From assembly GCF_041431135.1 (NCBI RefSeq), contig NZ_CP107799.1:2356001-2420000 (forward strand): 64,000 bases of DNA. The letters are read 5' to 3'. Positions 21,275 through 31,098 of this stretch are shown piece by piece (the stretch's first letter is position 1; each line of letters opens with the position of its first letter). The translations under genes and the position numbers were made by a program. The notes under the pieces were generated by a model. That model did no database searches and was not told the origin of the DNA. It saw only the letters and a list, made by a program, of their open reading frames with translations. Source of the stretch: Streptomyces sp. NBC_00554. Its GTDB lineage: Bacteria; Actinomycetota; Actinomycetes; Streptomycetales; Streptomycetaceae.

Positions 21275-22798
21275 TTACTTGGTGTCGCCGCTCTGCGGCC
21301 TCGGCACCTCGCCCACCGCAGCCTCCTGCTGCAGGCCGAGACGGCTGTGCGAGCGCCCGTACAGGAAGTAGATGACGAAGCCGATCACCATCCAGATCCC
21401 GAACCGCAGCCAGGTCTCCGCGGGCAGGTTCAGCATCAGCCAGAGGGAGGCGAGGACGGAGACGATGGGGAGGAAGGGCACCCAGGGGGTACGGAAGGAG
21501 CGGGGCAGCTCCGGCCGGGTGCGACGGAGGATGATCACGCCGATCGCGACCACGACGAAGGCGAACAGCGTGCCGATGTTCACCAGCTCGGCGAGTTCAC
21601 TCAGGCTGGTGAACCCCGCGAGGATCGCGATGATCACACCGAGCAGGATGGTCGGCCTGTGCGGTGTCTTGAAGCGCGGGTGGACGTGCGAGAAGAAGCG
21701 CGGCAGCAGTCCGTCGCGGCTCATCGCGAAGAAGACCCGGGTCTGGCCGAGGAGCAGGATCATGCACACCGTGGTCAGGCCGACGGCGGCGCCGAAGCTG
21801 ATGAAGCCCGCGAACCAGGGGTGCCCGGTGGCCTTGAACGCGTCGGCGAGCGGCGCGTCCACGGACAGCTTGGTGTAATGCTGCATGCCGGTCACGACGA
21901 TCGCCACCGCGACGTACAGGGTGGTGCAGATGATCAGCGAGCCGAGGATGCCGCGCGGCATGTCCCGCTGCGGGTTCTTCGTCTCCTCCGCGGCCGTGGC
22001 CACGACGTCGAAACCGATGAAGGCGAAGAAGACGACGGAAGCGGCGGTGAAGATGCCCATCACGCCGAAGTTGGAGGGCGCCCAGCCGAACATCAGCTGG
22101 ATGAGCGGGGATTGGAGATCGCCGCCCGCCTCCACGGTCTGCGCCTTCGGGATGAACGGGTCGTAGTTGTCGCCCTCGATGAAGAACGCACCGGCGATGA
22201 TCACGACCATGACGACGGTCACCTTGATGGCGACGACGACAGCGGTGATCCGGGCGGAGAGCTTCATGCCGAGTACGAGGATGCCGGTGAGCACCAGTAC
22301 GAGGGCGGCGGCCAGGATGTCGAAGCCGAAGCCGTCGGCCCCCTCTCTCCCGCTGAGCGACGCTGGCAGGTGCCAGCCCGCGTTGTCAAGGAGCGAGGCG
22401 ATGTAGCCGGACCAGCCGACGGCGACCACCGCCGTGCCCAGCGCGAACTCAAGGACGAGGTCCCAGCCGATGATCCAGGCGGGCAGCTCGCCGAGCGAGG
22501 CGTACGAGAAGGTGTACGCCGAGCCGGCGACCGGGACGGTGGACGCGAACTCGGCGTAGCAGATCGCGGCAAGCGCGCAGACGACACCGGACACCACGAA
22601 GGCCAAGGCGACGGCGGGGCCGGCGTTGTTCTTGGCAACCGTGCCGGTGAGCACGAAGATGCCGGTGCCGATGATGACACCGACGCCGAACACGGTGAGA
22701 TCCAGAGCCGACAGCGACTTCTTGAGTGCGTGCTCCGGCTCCTCAGTGTCCAAGATCGACTGTTCGACCTTCTTCGTTCTGAAGAGGGTGCTGCTCAC
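21275..22798 (-). CDS. APC-superfamily amino acid permease (cationic amino acid transporter type)
   Basis: 507 residues from the GTG at 22798, which has a perfect GGAGGT six bases upstream. Twelve or more hydrophobic helices. The first helix carries the APC substrate motif VFGVGVIIGTGIFVLTG, followed by GPAVALAFVVSGVVCALAA. AFIGFDVVATAAEETKNPQRDMPRGI is the conserved helix 6 and loop of the CAT/YfnA group. The likely role is proton-coupled amino-acid uptake; specificity cannot be read. It is downstream of dxs on the same strand, but a hairpin separates them. Confidence 0.9.
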   Translation of the reverse strand: MSSTLFRTKKVEQSILDTEEPEHALKKSLSALDLTVFGVGVIIGTGIFVLTGTVAKNNAGPAVALAFVVSGVVCALAAICYAEFASTVPVAGSAYTFSYASLGELPAWIIGWDLVLEFALGTAVVAVGWSGYIASLLDNAGWHLPASLSGREGADGFGFDILAAALVLVLTGILVLGMKLSARITAVVVAIKVTVVMVVIIAGAFFIEGDNYDPFIPKAQTVEAGGDLQSPLIQLMFGWAPSNFGVMGIFTAASVVFFAFIGFDVVATAAEETKNPQRDMPRGILGSLIICTTLYVAVAIVVTGMQHYTKLSVDAPLADAFKATGHPWFAGFISFGAAVGLTTVCMILLLGQTRVFFAMSRDGLLPRFFSHVHPRFKTPHRPTILLGVIIAILAGFTSLSELAELVNIGTLFAFVVVAIGVIILRRTRPELPRSFRTPWVPFLPIVSVLASLWLMLNLPAETWLRFGIWMVIGFVIYFLYGRSHSRLGLQQEAAVGEVPRPQSGDTK

Positions 22799-22881
22799 GG
22801 GTGTACCTCCACGCTTGACGTCCTCGACATGATCGAGGGGGCGTGTGCTGCGCATGCCCCGGCGCGGACAGGTTCACGCAA

Positions 22882-22926
22882 ATGGGCCGGTTTCACCACC
22901 CCTTCAGAGTGATGAAACCGGCCCAT
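22882..22926 (-). terminator. Hairpin after dxs
   Basis: A 14-bp perfect stem (ATGGGCCGGTTTCA / TGAAACCGGCCCAT) with a 17-nt loop, 18 bases past the dxs stop. There is no U tract on the exit side. A terminator or mRNA 3' stabiliser. Confidence 0.65.
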
Positions 22927-22943
22927 CGGGCCTACGGGGTACG

Positions 22944-24884
22944 TCAGTCGCGCGCGGGCTCCACAGCGTCCACCGCGTCCACGGCTTCCGCGGTGGTGCG
23001 TTCGAACCGTCCGTCGAGCTTGGCGACGAGGCCGGTGACCTGGCGGGCGATGTCCGGCGCGGTGAGGCCGATCTCCGTCATGACCTCCTTGCGGGAGGCG
23101 TGGTCGAGGAAGCGCGGCGGGATACCGAAGTCGCGCAGCGGGACGTCGACGCCCGCGTCGCGCAGGGCCTGCGCGATCGTCGAACCGACGCCGCCGACAC
23201 GGGAGTTGTCCTCGACGGTGACGACCACGCGGTGCTGCTCGGCGAGCGGGGCCATGGCCTCGTCGACGGGCTTGACCCAGCGCGGGTCGACGACGGTCGT
23301 GGAGATGCCCTGCTTGTCGAGGAGGCCGGCGATCTCCAGGCACATCGGCGCGAGGGCGCCGACCGAGACAAGGAGGACGTCCGGAGCGTCGGTGCCCGGC
23401 TCGCGCAGCACGTCCATGCCGCCGATCCGGCCCAGGGCGGGTACGGCAGGGCCGACCGCGCCCTTGGAGAAGCGGACCACGGTGGGCGCGTCGGTGACCT
23501 CGACGGCCTCGCGCAGCTGGGCGCGGACCTGGTCGGCGTCGCGCGGAGCGGCCAGCCGGAGATCGGGGACGACCTGGAGGATCGACATGTCCCACATGCC
23601 GTTGTGCGAGGCGCCGTCGGTGCCGGTGACGCCCGCGCGGTCGAGGACGAAGGTGACGCCGCACTTGTGCAGGGCCACGTCCATCAGAACCTGGTCGAAG
23701 GCGCGATTGAGGAAGGTCGCGTAGACGGCGAAGACGGGGTGCAGGCCGCCGGTGGCGAGGCCGGCCGCGGAGACGGCCGCGTGCTGCTCGGCGATTCCGA
23801 CGTCGTACACCCGTTTGGGGAATGCCTTGGCGAACTTGTCGAGTCCGACCGGCTGGAGCATCGCGGCCGTGATGGCGACGATGTCCTTGCGCTCCTCGCC
23901 GAGCTTGACCATCTCCTCGCCGAAGACGGAGGTCCAGTCGGCGCCGGAGGAGGCGATCGGCAGGCCCGTGTCCGGGTGGATCTTGCCGACGGCGTGGAAG
24001 CGGTCCGCCTCGTCCTGGAGGGCGGGCTGGTAGCCGCGGCCCTTCTCGGTGAGGCAGTGCACGATGACCGGGCCGCCGAAGCGCTTGGCGCGGGCGAGGG
24101 CCGACTCCAGGGCCTCGATGTCGTGGCCGTCGATCGGGCCGACGTACTTGAGGCCGAGGTCCTCGAACATGCCCTGCGGGGCGATGAAGTCCTTGAGGCC
24201 CTTCTTGGCGCCGTGCAGGGTCTCGTAGAGGGGCTTGCCGACGACCGGGGTGCGCTCCAGGAGGTCCTTGCCGCGGGCCAGGAAGCGCTCGTAGCCGTCC
24301 GTGGTGCGCAGGGTCGCCAGATGGTTCGCCAGGCCGCCGATGGTCGGCGCGTAGGAGCGCTCGTTGTCGTTGACGACGATCACCAGGGGGCGGTCCTTGG
24401 CGTCGGCGATGTTGTTGAGCGCCTCCCAGGCCATGCCGCCGGTGAGGGCGCCGTCGCCGATGACCGCGACCACGTGGTCGTCGCGCTCCAGGACCTCGTT
24501 CGCCTTCGCGAGGCCGTCGGCCCAGCCAAGGACCGTGGAGGCGTGCGAGTTCTCGATGACGTCGTGCTCGGACTCGGCCTGCGAGGGGTACCCGGAGAGG
24601 CCGCCCTTCATCTTCAGCTTCGAGAAGTCCTGGCGGCCGGTGAGCAGCTTGTGGACGTAGGACTGGTGGCCCGTGTCCCACAGCACCCTGTCCTTGGGCG
24701 ACTCGAAGACGCGGTGCAGAGCGATGGTGAGCTCCACGACACCGAGGTTCGGGCCGAGGTGGCCGCCGGTCTTGGAGACCTCTTCGACGAGGAAGGTCCG
24801 GATCTCGCCTGCCAGCTGGTCCAGCTGCTCCAGGCTGAGCCGGTCCAGATCGCGCGGTCCCCTGATGCGGGTCAGCAGCGGCAC
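22944..24884 (-). CDS. dxs: 1-deoxy-D-xylulose-5-phosphate synthase
   Basis: 646 residues from the GTG at 24884, chosen because GGAGG lies six bases upstream. An ATG at 24953 would add 23 residues but has no ribosome site. Thiamine diphosphate motif [16 protein letters not shown]...VNDN, phosphate-binding His in [35 protein letters not shown] at the N-terminus, and the transketolase pyrimidine-domain Glu in [11 protein letters not shown]. It condenses pyruvate and glyceraldehyde-3-phosphate, the first step of the MEP isoprenoid pathway. Stands alone between two hairpins. Confidence 0.97.
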   Translation of the reverse strand: MPLLTRIRGPRDLDRLSLEQLDQLAGEIRTFLVEEVSKTGGHLGPNLGVVELTIALHRVFESPKDRVLWDTGHQSYVHKLLTGRQDFSKLKMKGGLSGYPSQAESEHDVIENSHASTVLGWADGLAKANEVLERDDHVVAVIGDGALTGGMAWEALNNIADAKDRPLVIVVNDNERSYAPTIGGLANHLATLRTTDGYERFLARGKDLLERTPVVGKPLYETLHGAKKGLKDFIAPQGMFEDLGLKYVGPIDGHDIEALESALARAKRFGGPVIVHCLTEKGRGYQPALQDEADRFHAVGKIHPDTGLPIASSGADWTSVFGEEMVKLGEERKDIVAITAAMLQPVGLDKFAKAFPKRVYDVGIAEQHAAVSAAGLATGGLHPVFAVYATFLNRAFDQVLMDVALHKCGVTFVLDRAGVTGTDGASHNGMWDMSILQVVPDLRLAAPRDADQVRAQLREAVEVTDAPTVVRFSKGAVGPAVPALGRIGGMDVLREPGTDAPDVLLVSVGALAPMCLEIAGLLDKQGISTTVVDPRWVKPVDEAMAPLAEQHRVVVTVEDNSRVGGVGSTIAQALRDAGVDVPLRDFGIPPRFLDHASRKEVMTEIGLTAPDIARQVTGLVAKLDGRFERTTAEAVDAVDAVEPARD

Positions 24885-25033
24885 CCGTGCCTCCTTGCGA
24901 TAGAGCTGTTCGAGCTTTGCCGGGTCTGTCGAGTCTAATGTTCCGCCTTTCATGTCGGCGTCCGGGCTGTGCGTTGTACGTCACGCGAACGGCTGTAAAT
25001 CGTCGTACGGGTGTTCCCGTTGCCGGACATGAC

Positions 25034-25065
25034 TGTGCCCGGCACCGCCATTGGTGCCGGGCACA
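25034..25065 (-). terminator. Terminator of the xylFGH operon
   Basis: Perfect 13-bp inverted repeat (TGTGCCCGGCACC / GGTGCCGGGCACA) with a 6-nt loop, 18 bases beyond the xylH stop in the reading direction of the operon. Confidence 0.82.
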
Positions 25066-25083
25066 GGATTCAGAGGGCTACCG

Positions 25084-26391
25084 CTAAGCGCGGCCGGCCG
25101 ACTTCTGGGTACGGCGCGAGACCGAGTCCAGGACGACGGCGGCCAGCAGCACCACACCGGTGATCATGTACTGCACGGCCTGGGTGGAGCTGCCGCCCAT
25201 GTACAGGCCCGTGATGATCGACTGGATGACGAGGATGCCGAGTACCGCCGACCAGGGGGTGCCCCGGCCGCCGAAGAGGCTGGTGCCACCGATGACGGCC
25301 GCCGCGATGGACATCATCAGGACGTTGCCGCCGCCGAGGGTGCTGTCCGCGACGCCGGACTGCGAGGCGATGAACAGACCGCCGAGGCCCGCGAGGAACC
25401 CGGAGATGGTGAACACCGAGATGCGGATCCAGGCGACGTTGATACCGGCACGGCGGGCGGCCTCGATGCCACCGCCGACCGCGAAGATCTGCCGGCCGTA
25501 GCGGGTACGGCGCAGCACGAAGCTGGAGATCACCACGATCAGCAGGAAGATCGTGATGCCGAGCGGCAAACCGCGCGCCTGGTTGAAGACGGCCGCAATA
25601 CCGAAGGCGAGCGCCGCAACGACACCGGAGCGCAGCGCGATCTCGCTCAGCGGGCGGTACGGCAGGTCGACGGCCTTGCGCCGGCGCCGGTCGCTGAGCT
25701 GGGACAGCGCGTGGACGGCGACCGCGACGATGGCCGCGGTGTTGGCCCAGGCGACGTTGGAGAAGTAGGTGTTGTTCAGCGAGTAGATGACACCGTCGGC
25801 GATGTTGTTGAGCGAGAGCGTGTTGCCCAGGACCTGCAGCTGGAGGCCGCTCCAGCCCAGGAAGCCGGCCAAGGTGACCACGAACGCCGGGACGCCGATC
25901 TTGGCGAAGAAGAACCCCTGCAGCGCGCCGATGGCGGCTGCGGCGAGCAGCGCGAGGATCACGGCCTGCGTCTCGTTCATGCCGTTCTTGACGGCCATCA
26001 CGGCGGCGAGCGCCGCGGTCAGACCGGCGAGGGAGCCGGCCGACAGGTCGATCTCACCGAGCAGCAGCACGAAGACGATGCCGGTGGCGATGAGGCCGGG
26101 GCCGACGATGTACTGCGCGATGTTGCTGAGGTTGTCCGGCTCCAGGAAGCGGCCGGTGGTGCCCTGGAAGATGGCCCAGATGATGATCAGGCCGCAGACG
26201 ACCGGGACGGCGCCGAGCTCGCCACCGCGGATCTTCCGCTTGAACTCGGTGAGGTAGCCGCCGAAGCCCTCCTCACGGATGAGCAGTCGGGGGTCGACCG
26301 CGGTGTTGGCCCCGGCGGCCGCTTCCGGGTTCTCGACGATGTGCTCGTCGACGGGCGTCGCCTCGGGCGTGGAGGTCTTGTCGGTGCTCAC
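25084..26391 (-). CDS. xylH: Sugar ABC transporter permease (xylose type)
   Basis: 435 residues with an acidic 60-residue cytoplasmic N-terminus and about ten membrane helices. Conserved segments of the CUT2 monosaccharide permease family: VFVLLLGEIDLSAGSLAGL, IGVPAFVVTLAGFLGWSGLQL, AVGGGIEAARRAGINV (ATPase contact) and VIGGTSLFGGRGTPWSAVLGIL. Overlaps the end of xylG by 4 nt (GTGA). Predicted to import xylose with XylF and XylG. Assignment as xylose type rests on the adjacent Rok7B7 regulator and recalled S. coelicolor gene order. Confidence 0.9.
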   Translation of the reverse strand: MSTDKTSTPEATPVDEHIVENPEAAAGANTAVDPRLLIREEGFGGYLTEFKRKIRGGELGAVPVVCGLIIIWAIFQGTTGRFLEPDNLSNIAQYIVGPGLIATGIVFVLLLGEIDLSAGSLAGLTAALAAVMAVKNGMNETQAVILALLAAAAIGALQGFFFAKIGVPAFVVTLAGFLGWSGLQLQVLGNTLSLNNIADGVIYSLNNTYFSNVAWANTAAIVAVAVHALSQLSDRRRRKAVDLPYRPLSEIALRSGVVAALAFGIAAVFNQARGLPLGITIFLLIVVISSFVLRRTRYGRQIFAVGGGIEAARRAGINVAWIRISVFTISGFLAGLGGLFIASQSGVADSTLGGGNVLMMSIAAAVIGGTSLFGGRGTPWSAVLGILVIQSIITGLYMGGSSTQAVQYMITGVVLLAAVVLDSVSRRTQKSAGRA

Positions 26392-27170
26392 TTCTGAACC
26401 TCCCCGTTGCTACGGGCCGCACGACGGGTCACGGCGTTGTCCGTGGCGCCCGTGATGGCGGAGATGATTTCTTCCTGCGAGGTGGACTTCACCTCGAAGA
26501 CGCCGTTGTTGCGGCCGAGCCGCAGAACCGCAACCTCGTCGGCGACAGCCTTCGCGTCGGCCATGTTGTGGGTGATGAGGATGACGGCGAGGCCGCGCTC
26601 GCGCAGCCGCTCGACCAGGTCGAGAACCTGAGCGGTCTGCTCGACACCGAGAGCCGCGGTGGGCTCGTCGAGGATCACGACCTTGGGGTCGCCGACCAGG
26701 GCGCGGGCGATCGCCACGACCTGGCGCTGACCACCGGAGAGCGAGGCGATCGGGATGCGCACGCTGGGGATGCGGATGGAGAGGGTGTCCAGGAGTTCCT
26801 TGGCCCGCTTCTCCATGGCGACCTCGTCGAGCACCGCGGCCTTGCCGAGCTCGCGGCCGAGGAAGAGGTTGGCCACGACGTCCAGGTTGTCGCACAGGGC
26901 GAGGTCCTGGTAGACGGTGGCGACGCCAAGGTTCTGGGCGTCGTGCGGCCGACCGATCGAGACCGGCTTGCCCTCCCACTCGATGACGCCCTCGTCGATC
27001 GGGTGGACACCCGCGATCGTCTTGACGAGCGTCGACTTACCTGCGCCGTTGTCGCCCACCAGGGCGACTACTTGGCCTGCGAAAACATCCAGATCGACAT
27101 CGGTGAGCGCCTGAACCGCACCGAACCGCTTGGACACTCCGCGCAACGCCAACACTGGCGTAGCGGACAC
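26388..27170 (-). CDS. xylG: Sugar ABC transporter ATPase (xylose type)
   Basis: 260 residues. The GTG at 27170 is preferred because GAAGGAG is nine bases away; the ATG at 27179 would leave no room. Walker A GDNGAGKST, Q-loop VYQDLALCDNLDV, signature LSGGQRQ, Walker B VVILDEPTAAL and H-loop ITHN are all present. It has one nucleotide-binding domain, unlike the tandem-domain XylG of enterobacteria, so it should act as a homodimer. It energises XylH. A 303-base gap separates it from xylF, with a strong secondary structure inside. Confidence 0.92.
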   Translation of the reverse strand: MSATPVLALRGVSKRFGAVQALTDVDLDVFAGQVVALVGDNGAGKSTLVKTIAGVHPIDEGVIEWEGKPVSIGRPHDAQNLGVATVYQDLALCDNLDVVANLFLGRELGKAAVLDEVAMEKRAKELLDTLSIRIPSVRIPIASLSGGQRQVVAIARALVGDPKVVILDEPTAALGVEQTAQVLDLVERLRERGLAVILITHNMADAKAVADEVAVLRLGRNNGVFEVKSTSQEEIISAITGATDNAVTRRAARSNGEVQK

Positions 27171-27352
27171 GTGAACCATCTCCTTCGCCGCCTGACCGGC
27201 GGGGATTTACCACACTGACGAGGGGTGCCGCGCCGGGGCAACGGGGGCTGAGGTCAGCACCAGGAACCGGGCTACGTCCGCATCAACGCGCGAAAATCTG
27301 AGTTGTGCAAGGGCCGTGGGGGGATACGGCCCGAGAGGGGGGGTGAAAGGTG

Positions 27353-27389
27353 CCGGCCGCGCGGCACATGTGCCTGCCGCGGCGGCCGG
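27353..27389 (-). other. Nested hairpin in the xylF-xylG gap
   Basis: CCGGCCGC (27353) pairs with GCGGCCGG (27382). Inside, GCGGCA pairs with TGCCGC and GGCACATGTGCC is a palindrome. Such a structure just after the binding-protein gene often protects the upstream mRNA or attenuates read-through, so that XylF is made in excess of XylG and XylH. The rest of the 303-base gap (27171-27473) holds no gene that I can see, only a small CCCCGATCGCGGGG hairpin near 27425. Confidence 0.6.
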
Positions 27390-27473
27390 TCTTGGGTGAT
27401 CCGTCAGTGGGTAAGGCGCCCCGCCCCGATCGCGGGGCATGCGGAGGAGCGGAGCGCCGTACCGGTCTGCGGA

Positions 27474-28559
27474 CTACGAGATGCCGGCGGCCTTGCAGGC
27501 GGCGGCGTAGTCGGCGGTGCAGATCTCGGACACCTTGTAGAAGTTGTCCTTGATGATCGTGTCCTTGATGTTGTCCTTGGTCACGACGGTCGGCTCGAGC
27601 AGCGACGACGGGATGCCCTTGTTGCTGGGGCTGTCGATCGTCGTGTCGGCCAGCGAGTCGATCGCCTTGCCGTTCAGGAGGTTGACCGCGATCTCGGCGG
27701 TCTTCTCGGCCTCCGGCTTGTACGGCTTGTAGATCGTGAAGGACTGCGTGCCCGCGAGGATCCGCTGGAGGGCGGCGAGCTCGGCGTCCTGGCCACCGAC
27801 CGGGATGTTCTTGATGCCGGCCGACTCGAGGGCGGCGATCACGCCACCGGCCATGCCGTCGTTCGCGGAGTAGACCGCGTCGAAGCCGTCCTTGCCGAGG
27901 GAGGTGATGGCGGCGCCGACCTTCTGGCCCGCGATCGCCGGGTCCCACTCACCGGACTGCTCGTAGACGATCTTGCCGACCTTGGAGTCGAGGACCGAGT
28001 GCGCGCCCGTCTTGAACAGCGCGGCGTTCGGGTCGCTCTCCTTGCCGTTGATCATCACGACGTTGGCGGTGGCGGCCTTGGAGCCGAGCGCGTCGACGAG
28101 GGCCTGGCCCTGGAGCTGGCCGACCTTCTCGTTGTCGAAGGAGACGTACGCGGAGACCGGGCCCTCGGCGAGGCGGTCGTACGCGACGACCTTCACGTCC
28201 TTCTTCGCGGCTTCCGTCACCCACGCCTTGGCGGACGGGGAGTCCACCGTGTCGAGGATGATGACCTTCACGCCGGAGGCGATGAGGTCGTCGAACTGCT
28301 GCTTCTGGGTGGAGACGTTCTCGCTGGCGTTCTTGTAGTCGACCTTGCAGTCGGAGCAGAGCTCCGTGACCTTCGCCTTGATCAGCGGGTAGTCGAACGA
28401 CTCGTAACGCGTGGTCTTGCTCTCGGGGAGCAGCAGGCCGATCGTCTTGTTGTCGCCGGAGGAGCCACTGTCATCCCCGGCCTCGCCACAAGCGGCGAGC
28501 GACGCTGCCATCGCGGTGGCGGTGAGAGCCACTGCGGCACGACGCGCGAACGTGTTCAT
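27474..28559 (-). CDS. xylF: Sugar-binding lipoprotein (xylose type)
   Basis: 361 residues from the ATG at 28559, with GGGAGG nine bases upstream. Lipobox SLAAC with Cys24 as the lipidation site. Periplasmic-binding-protein type 1 (CUT2) fold: NKTIGLLLPESKTTRYESFD, VKVIILDTVDSPS, ANVVMINGKESDPNAALF, FDAVYSANDGMAGGVIAALE and IPVGGQDAELAALQRI. Paired cysteines CSDC and CTADYAAAC may form disulfides. First gene of xylFGH, transcribed away from a region with a small inverted repeat that could be the Rok7B7 operator. Xylose specificity is inferred from context. Confidence 0.9.
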   Translation of the reverse strand: MNTFARRAAVALTATAMAASLAACGEAGDDSGSSGDNKTIGLLLPESKTTRYESFDYPLIKAKVTELCSDCKVDYKNASENVSTQKQQFDDLIASGVKVIILDTVDSPSAKAWVTEAAKKDVKVVAYDRLAEGPVSAYVSFDNEKVGQLQGQALVDALGSKAATANVVMINGKESDPNAALFKTGAHSVLDSKVGKIVYEQSGEWDPAIAGQKVGAAITSLGKDGFDAVYSANDGMAGGVIAALESAGIKNIPVGGQDAELAALQRILAGTQSFTIYKPYKPEAEKTAEIAVNLLNGKAIDSLADTTIDSPSNKGIPSSLLEPTVVTKDNIKDTIIKDNFYKVSEICTADYAAACKAAGIS

Positions 28560-28640
28560 TTTGTAAAACCTCCCTGACGAGGCCGCGTCGTTGCGGCCGA
28601 GGTGGCTCGAAGTCAACTCGGCCGTACGTGCGACGTCAAG

Positions 28641-28652
28641 AAGTAAATACTT
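28641..28652. promoter_or_regulatory. Candidate operator upstream of xylF
   Basis: AAGTA-AA-TACTT, a perfect 5-bp inverted repeat in an AT-rich island 82 bases before the xylF start and just past the rok7B7 3' end. ROK regulators bind AT-rich inverted repeats in such positions. Binding is inference only. Confidence 0.4.
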
Positions 28653-28681
28653 AACGAGATGGCAACGGCCTCGTGCGTTCT

Positions 28682-29881
28682 CTAAGTGAAGGCGGGGCTC
28701 GCAGCATGCAGAGACCCGTCCAAAAGGGTCGAATCGCCCATTTCGCTGAGTGCGAGAGCGAGCGCTCCGAGGACCTCCGCACGGCCCCCAAGGGCCCCTG
28801 GAAGGACCGAGAGTTGACGTGCGGCGCTGGGGATCGCGTAGCGGGCCACCGACTCCCTGATGGGCCCGAGAACCAGCTCCCCGGCCTCGGCGAGATCGCC
28901 GCCCAGGACCACCCGGCTCGGGTTCAGCAAATTGCAGAGGTTCGCCACTCCACTGCCGATGTGGCGGCCGACGTCGGCGATCACCCGACGGCAGCCCGGA
29001 TCACCGTCCCGCGCCAGCCTGACGACGCCTTCCATGTTCAGATCCGTGCCGTGGCTGGACTGGAGGAGCGGCAGCACATAGCGGGCGGCCGCGAAGGTCT
29101 CCAGGCAGCCCCGGTTACCGCAACGGCAGACGGGGCCGGATTCATCAAGGGTAATATGCCCTATTTCTCCCGCTGTGCCACCCGGGCCGCGGTAGATTTT
29201 GCCGTTGATCACCAGGCCGGCGCCGACACCGCTCGCGACCTTGATGTACGCCAGGTCCTTGACCCCGCGCCCGCTCCCCCAGACCAGTTCCCCCAGTGCG
29301 CCCAGGTTGGCGTCGTTGTCCACGTGCACCGGCACTCCGAGCCGTCCCCCGAGCTCCTCGGCGGGCTTCGTGCCGGTCCAGCCCGGCAGGATGGCGGTGG
29401 AGCCGAGGGTGCCCGACTCGACGTCGATCGGCCCGGGCACGCCGAGGCCCACGCCGGCGATCTTCGTCGGGTCGACACCGGTTGCCGCGATCAGGCGGCT
29501 GACCAGCTCTTCCGCCCGGTCGAAGCCCTGCGCGGCGGAGGCGTCCACATCCAGCGGCTCGGACTCCTCGGCGAGCACCTGATGGGCGAGGTTCCCGACC
29601 GCGACGCGCAGATGCGTATGCCCGAAGTCGACGCCGATGACGATGCCCGCGTCGCCGCTCAGACTGACGCTGCGGGCCCGTCGGCCGCCGGCCGAAGTGG
29701 GTGTGACCTCGACCGTTCCCCCGTCCTTGAGCTCCCGGACGATATTGGAGACGGTCGCCGCGGACAGGCCCGTCGTCCTCGCGATCTCCGCCTGCGTGAG
29801 CGAACCGGCGAGACGCACCGCACGTACGACGCGCTCCAGATTGGCTCGGTGCAGCGACGACTGCGATCCCGGAGTCTCCAT
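28682..29881 (-). CDS. rok7B7: ROK-family transcriptional regulator Rok7B7
   Basis: 399 residues from the ATG at 29881; a GTG four codons upstream overlaps its own ribosome site. Winged helix-turn-helix at about residues 15-65 (GSLTQAEIARTTGLSAATVSNIVREL), then a sugar-kinase-like ROK domain: IGVDFGHTHLRVAVG, VGLGVPGPIDV, VDNDANLGALGE, and the zinc motif GPVCRCGNRGCLETFAA. The gene lies between xylFGH and ngcEFG. In S. coelicolor the regulator at this position pleiotropically affects xylose use, carbon catabolite repression and antibiotic production. The name is based on that conserved position. Confidence 0.88.
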   Translation of the reverse strand: METPGSQSSLHRANLERVVRAVRLAGSLTQAEIARTTGLSAATVSNIVRELKDGGTVEVTPTSAGGRRARSVSLSGDAGIVIGVDFGHTHLRVAVGNLAHQVLAEESEPLDVDASAAQGFDRAEELVSRLIAATGVDPTKIAGVGLGVPGPIDVESGTLGSTAILPGWTGTKPAEELGGRLGVPVHVDNDANLGALGELVWGSGRGVKDLAYIKVASGVGAGLVINGKIYRGPGGTAGEIGHITLDESGPVCRCGNRGCLETFAAARYVLPLLQSSHGTDLNMEGVVRLARDGDPGCRRVIADVGRHIGSGVANLCNLLNPSRVVLGGDLAEAGELVLGPIRESVARYAIPSAARQLSVLPGALGGRAEVLGALALALSEMGDSTLLDGSLHAASPAFT

Positions 29882-30144
29882 CGACTCATCCACTCCCGCC
29901 GTAGGTGGGCGGCCCCGATGCCGCCCATGTGACCCAGGTCACAGCAGTGGAACCCGGGTCACTACAAGTTGTGAACTCCAAGCTCCGCTGAACGGGTTAC
30001 CGCAGTCAAGTCCTTGACGGAAATCGGGGCCGCCGAGCAACAATCCGTTTCCGTCACCCTGCGGACACGTACTCGCCACTCCCCGGTCGGAGGAGGTGAA
30101 CACGAAGGGGCGGGTGATGCGCCGGCGAACGGCGTTGCAAAGTG

Positions 30145-31083
30145 CTACTTGAGCGTCGCCGAGGTGAGACCTCCCTGGACCTGGCGCTGGAAGGAGAGGT
30201 AGACGACGAGCATCGGGATCATCGCGATGGTCACACCAGCGAAGAGGACGGGGAGGTCGGTGGCGTAACCCTGCTGCTGCTGGAGCTGGATGAGGCCCTG
30301 AGTCAGGACATAGCGCTCCGGATCGCCGCCTTTCTGTGGCTGCATCAGGACGGACGGGAGGATGTACTGGTTCCACTGGCCCAGGACGTTGAAGATGCCG
30401 ACGCTCAGCAGGCCGGGCTTGGCCATGGGCAGCATGACCTGGAAGAAGGCCCGGGTGTGTGAGGCGCCGTCGAGCACCGCCGCCTCGAAGACCGCCGTCG
30501 GCAGCGTCCGGAAGAAGGCGTGCATGAAGAAGACGGTGAAGGGCATCGAGTAGGCGACGTACACCAGGATCAGCCCCTGGTACGTGTTCAACATCTCGAG
30601 ACGCTTGACCATGAAGAACAGCGGCACCAGGGCGAGGAACACGGGGAACATCGCCCCGCCGACGAAGAAGTAGTAGATGAAGCGGTTGCCCGGGAACTCG
30701 TAGCGGGCCAGGACGTAGGCCCCCATCGAGCCGAAGAGCATGGTCAGCGGGACCGAGAAGACGAGCACGATGATCGTGTTCGTGAAGTAGTCGCCGATGC
30801 CCTTGTCCCAGGCCCTGCTGAAGACGTCGAGCTGCCAGTTCGACGGCCAGCTCAGAGCCGAACCGCCGATCTGCGCATCGGTCTTGAAGGAGCCCAGGAC
30901 CAGCCAGATCAGCGGCAGGACGATCAACACGGCCCACAGGACCAGGAATCCGTGCGAGAAGACGTTGAGGGTGATGCCCTCGCTCCGCCCGGCGCCGCCC
31001 GGACGGGGCGGTGCCTTGGTGACCGACGGCCTGCCGGGAATGCCGTCGCCGGTCTGCGTCGGCTCCTTGATGGGTGCGCTCAT
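30145..31083 (-). CDS. ngcG: ABC transporter permease, chitobiose/GlcNAc type
   Basis: 312 residues, six predicted membrane helices after a 40-residue cytoplasmic N-terminus. The MalG-type EAA loop is EAAVLDGASHTRAFFQVMLPMAKPG, which docks the ATPase. Starts 15 nt after the ngcF stop, with GGAG upstream. The genes ngcE, ngcF and ngcG form an operon without an ATPase gene; in Streptomyces the shared ATPase MsiK energises this transporter class. From memory, the S. coelicolor counterpart takes up N,N'-diacetylchitobiose. Confidence 0.88.
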   Translation of the reverse strand: MSAPIKEPTQTGDGIPGRPSVTKAPPRPGGAGRSEGITLNVFSHGFLVLWAVLIVLPLIWLVLGSFKTDAQIGGSALSWPSNWQLDVFSRAWDKGIGDYFTNTIIVLVFSVPLTMLFGSMGAYVLARYEFPGNRFIYYFFVGGAMFPVFLALVPLFFMVKRLEMLNTYQGLILVYVAYSMPFTVFFMHAFFRTLPTAVFEAAVLDGASHTRAFFQVMLPMAKPGLLSVGIFNVLGQWNQYILPSVLMQPQKGGDPERYVLTQGLIQLQQQQGYATDLPVLFAGVTIAMIPMLVVYLSFQRQVQGGLTSATLK

Positions 31084-31098
31084 TAGTCTGTCTCCGCC

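Noticed and set aside
25051..26397. 448-codon open frame opposite xylH
   Set aside because: Shadow; xylH has full permease signatures and overlaps xylG by GTGA.
30013..30202. 62-codon open frame between rok7B7 and ngcG
   Set aside because: No ribosome site, no conserved motif, and overlaps the ngcG 3' end in antisense.
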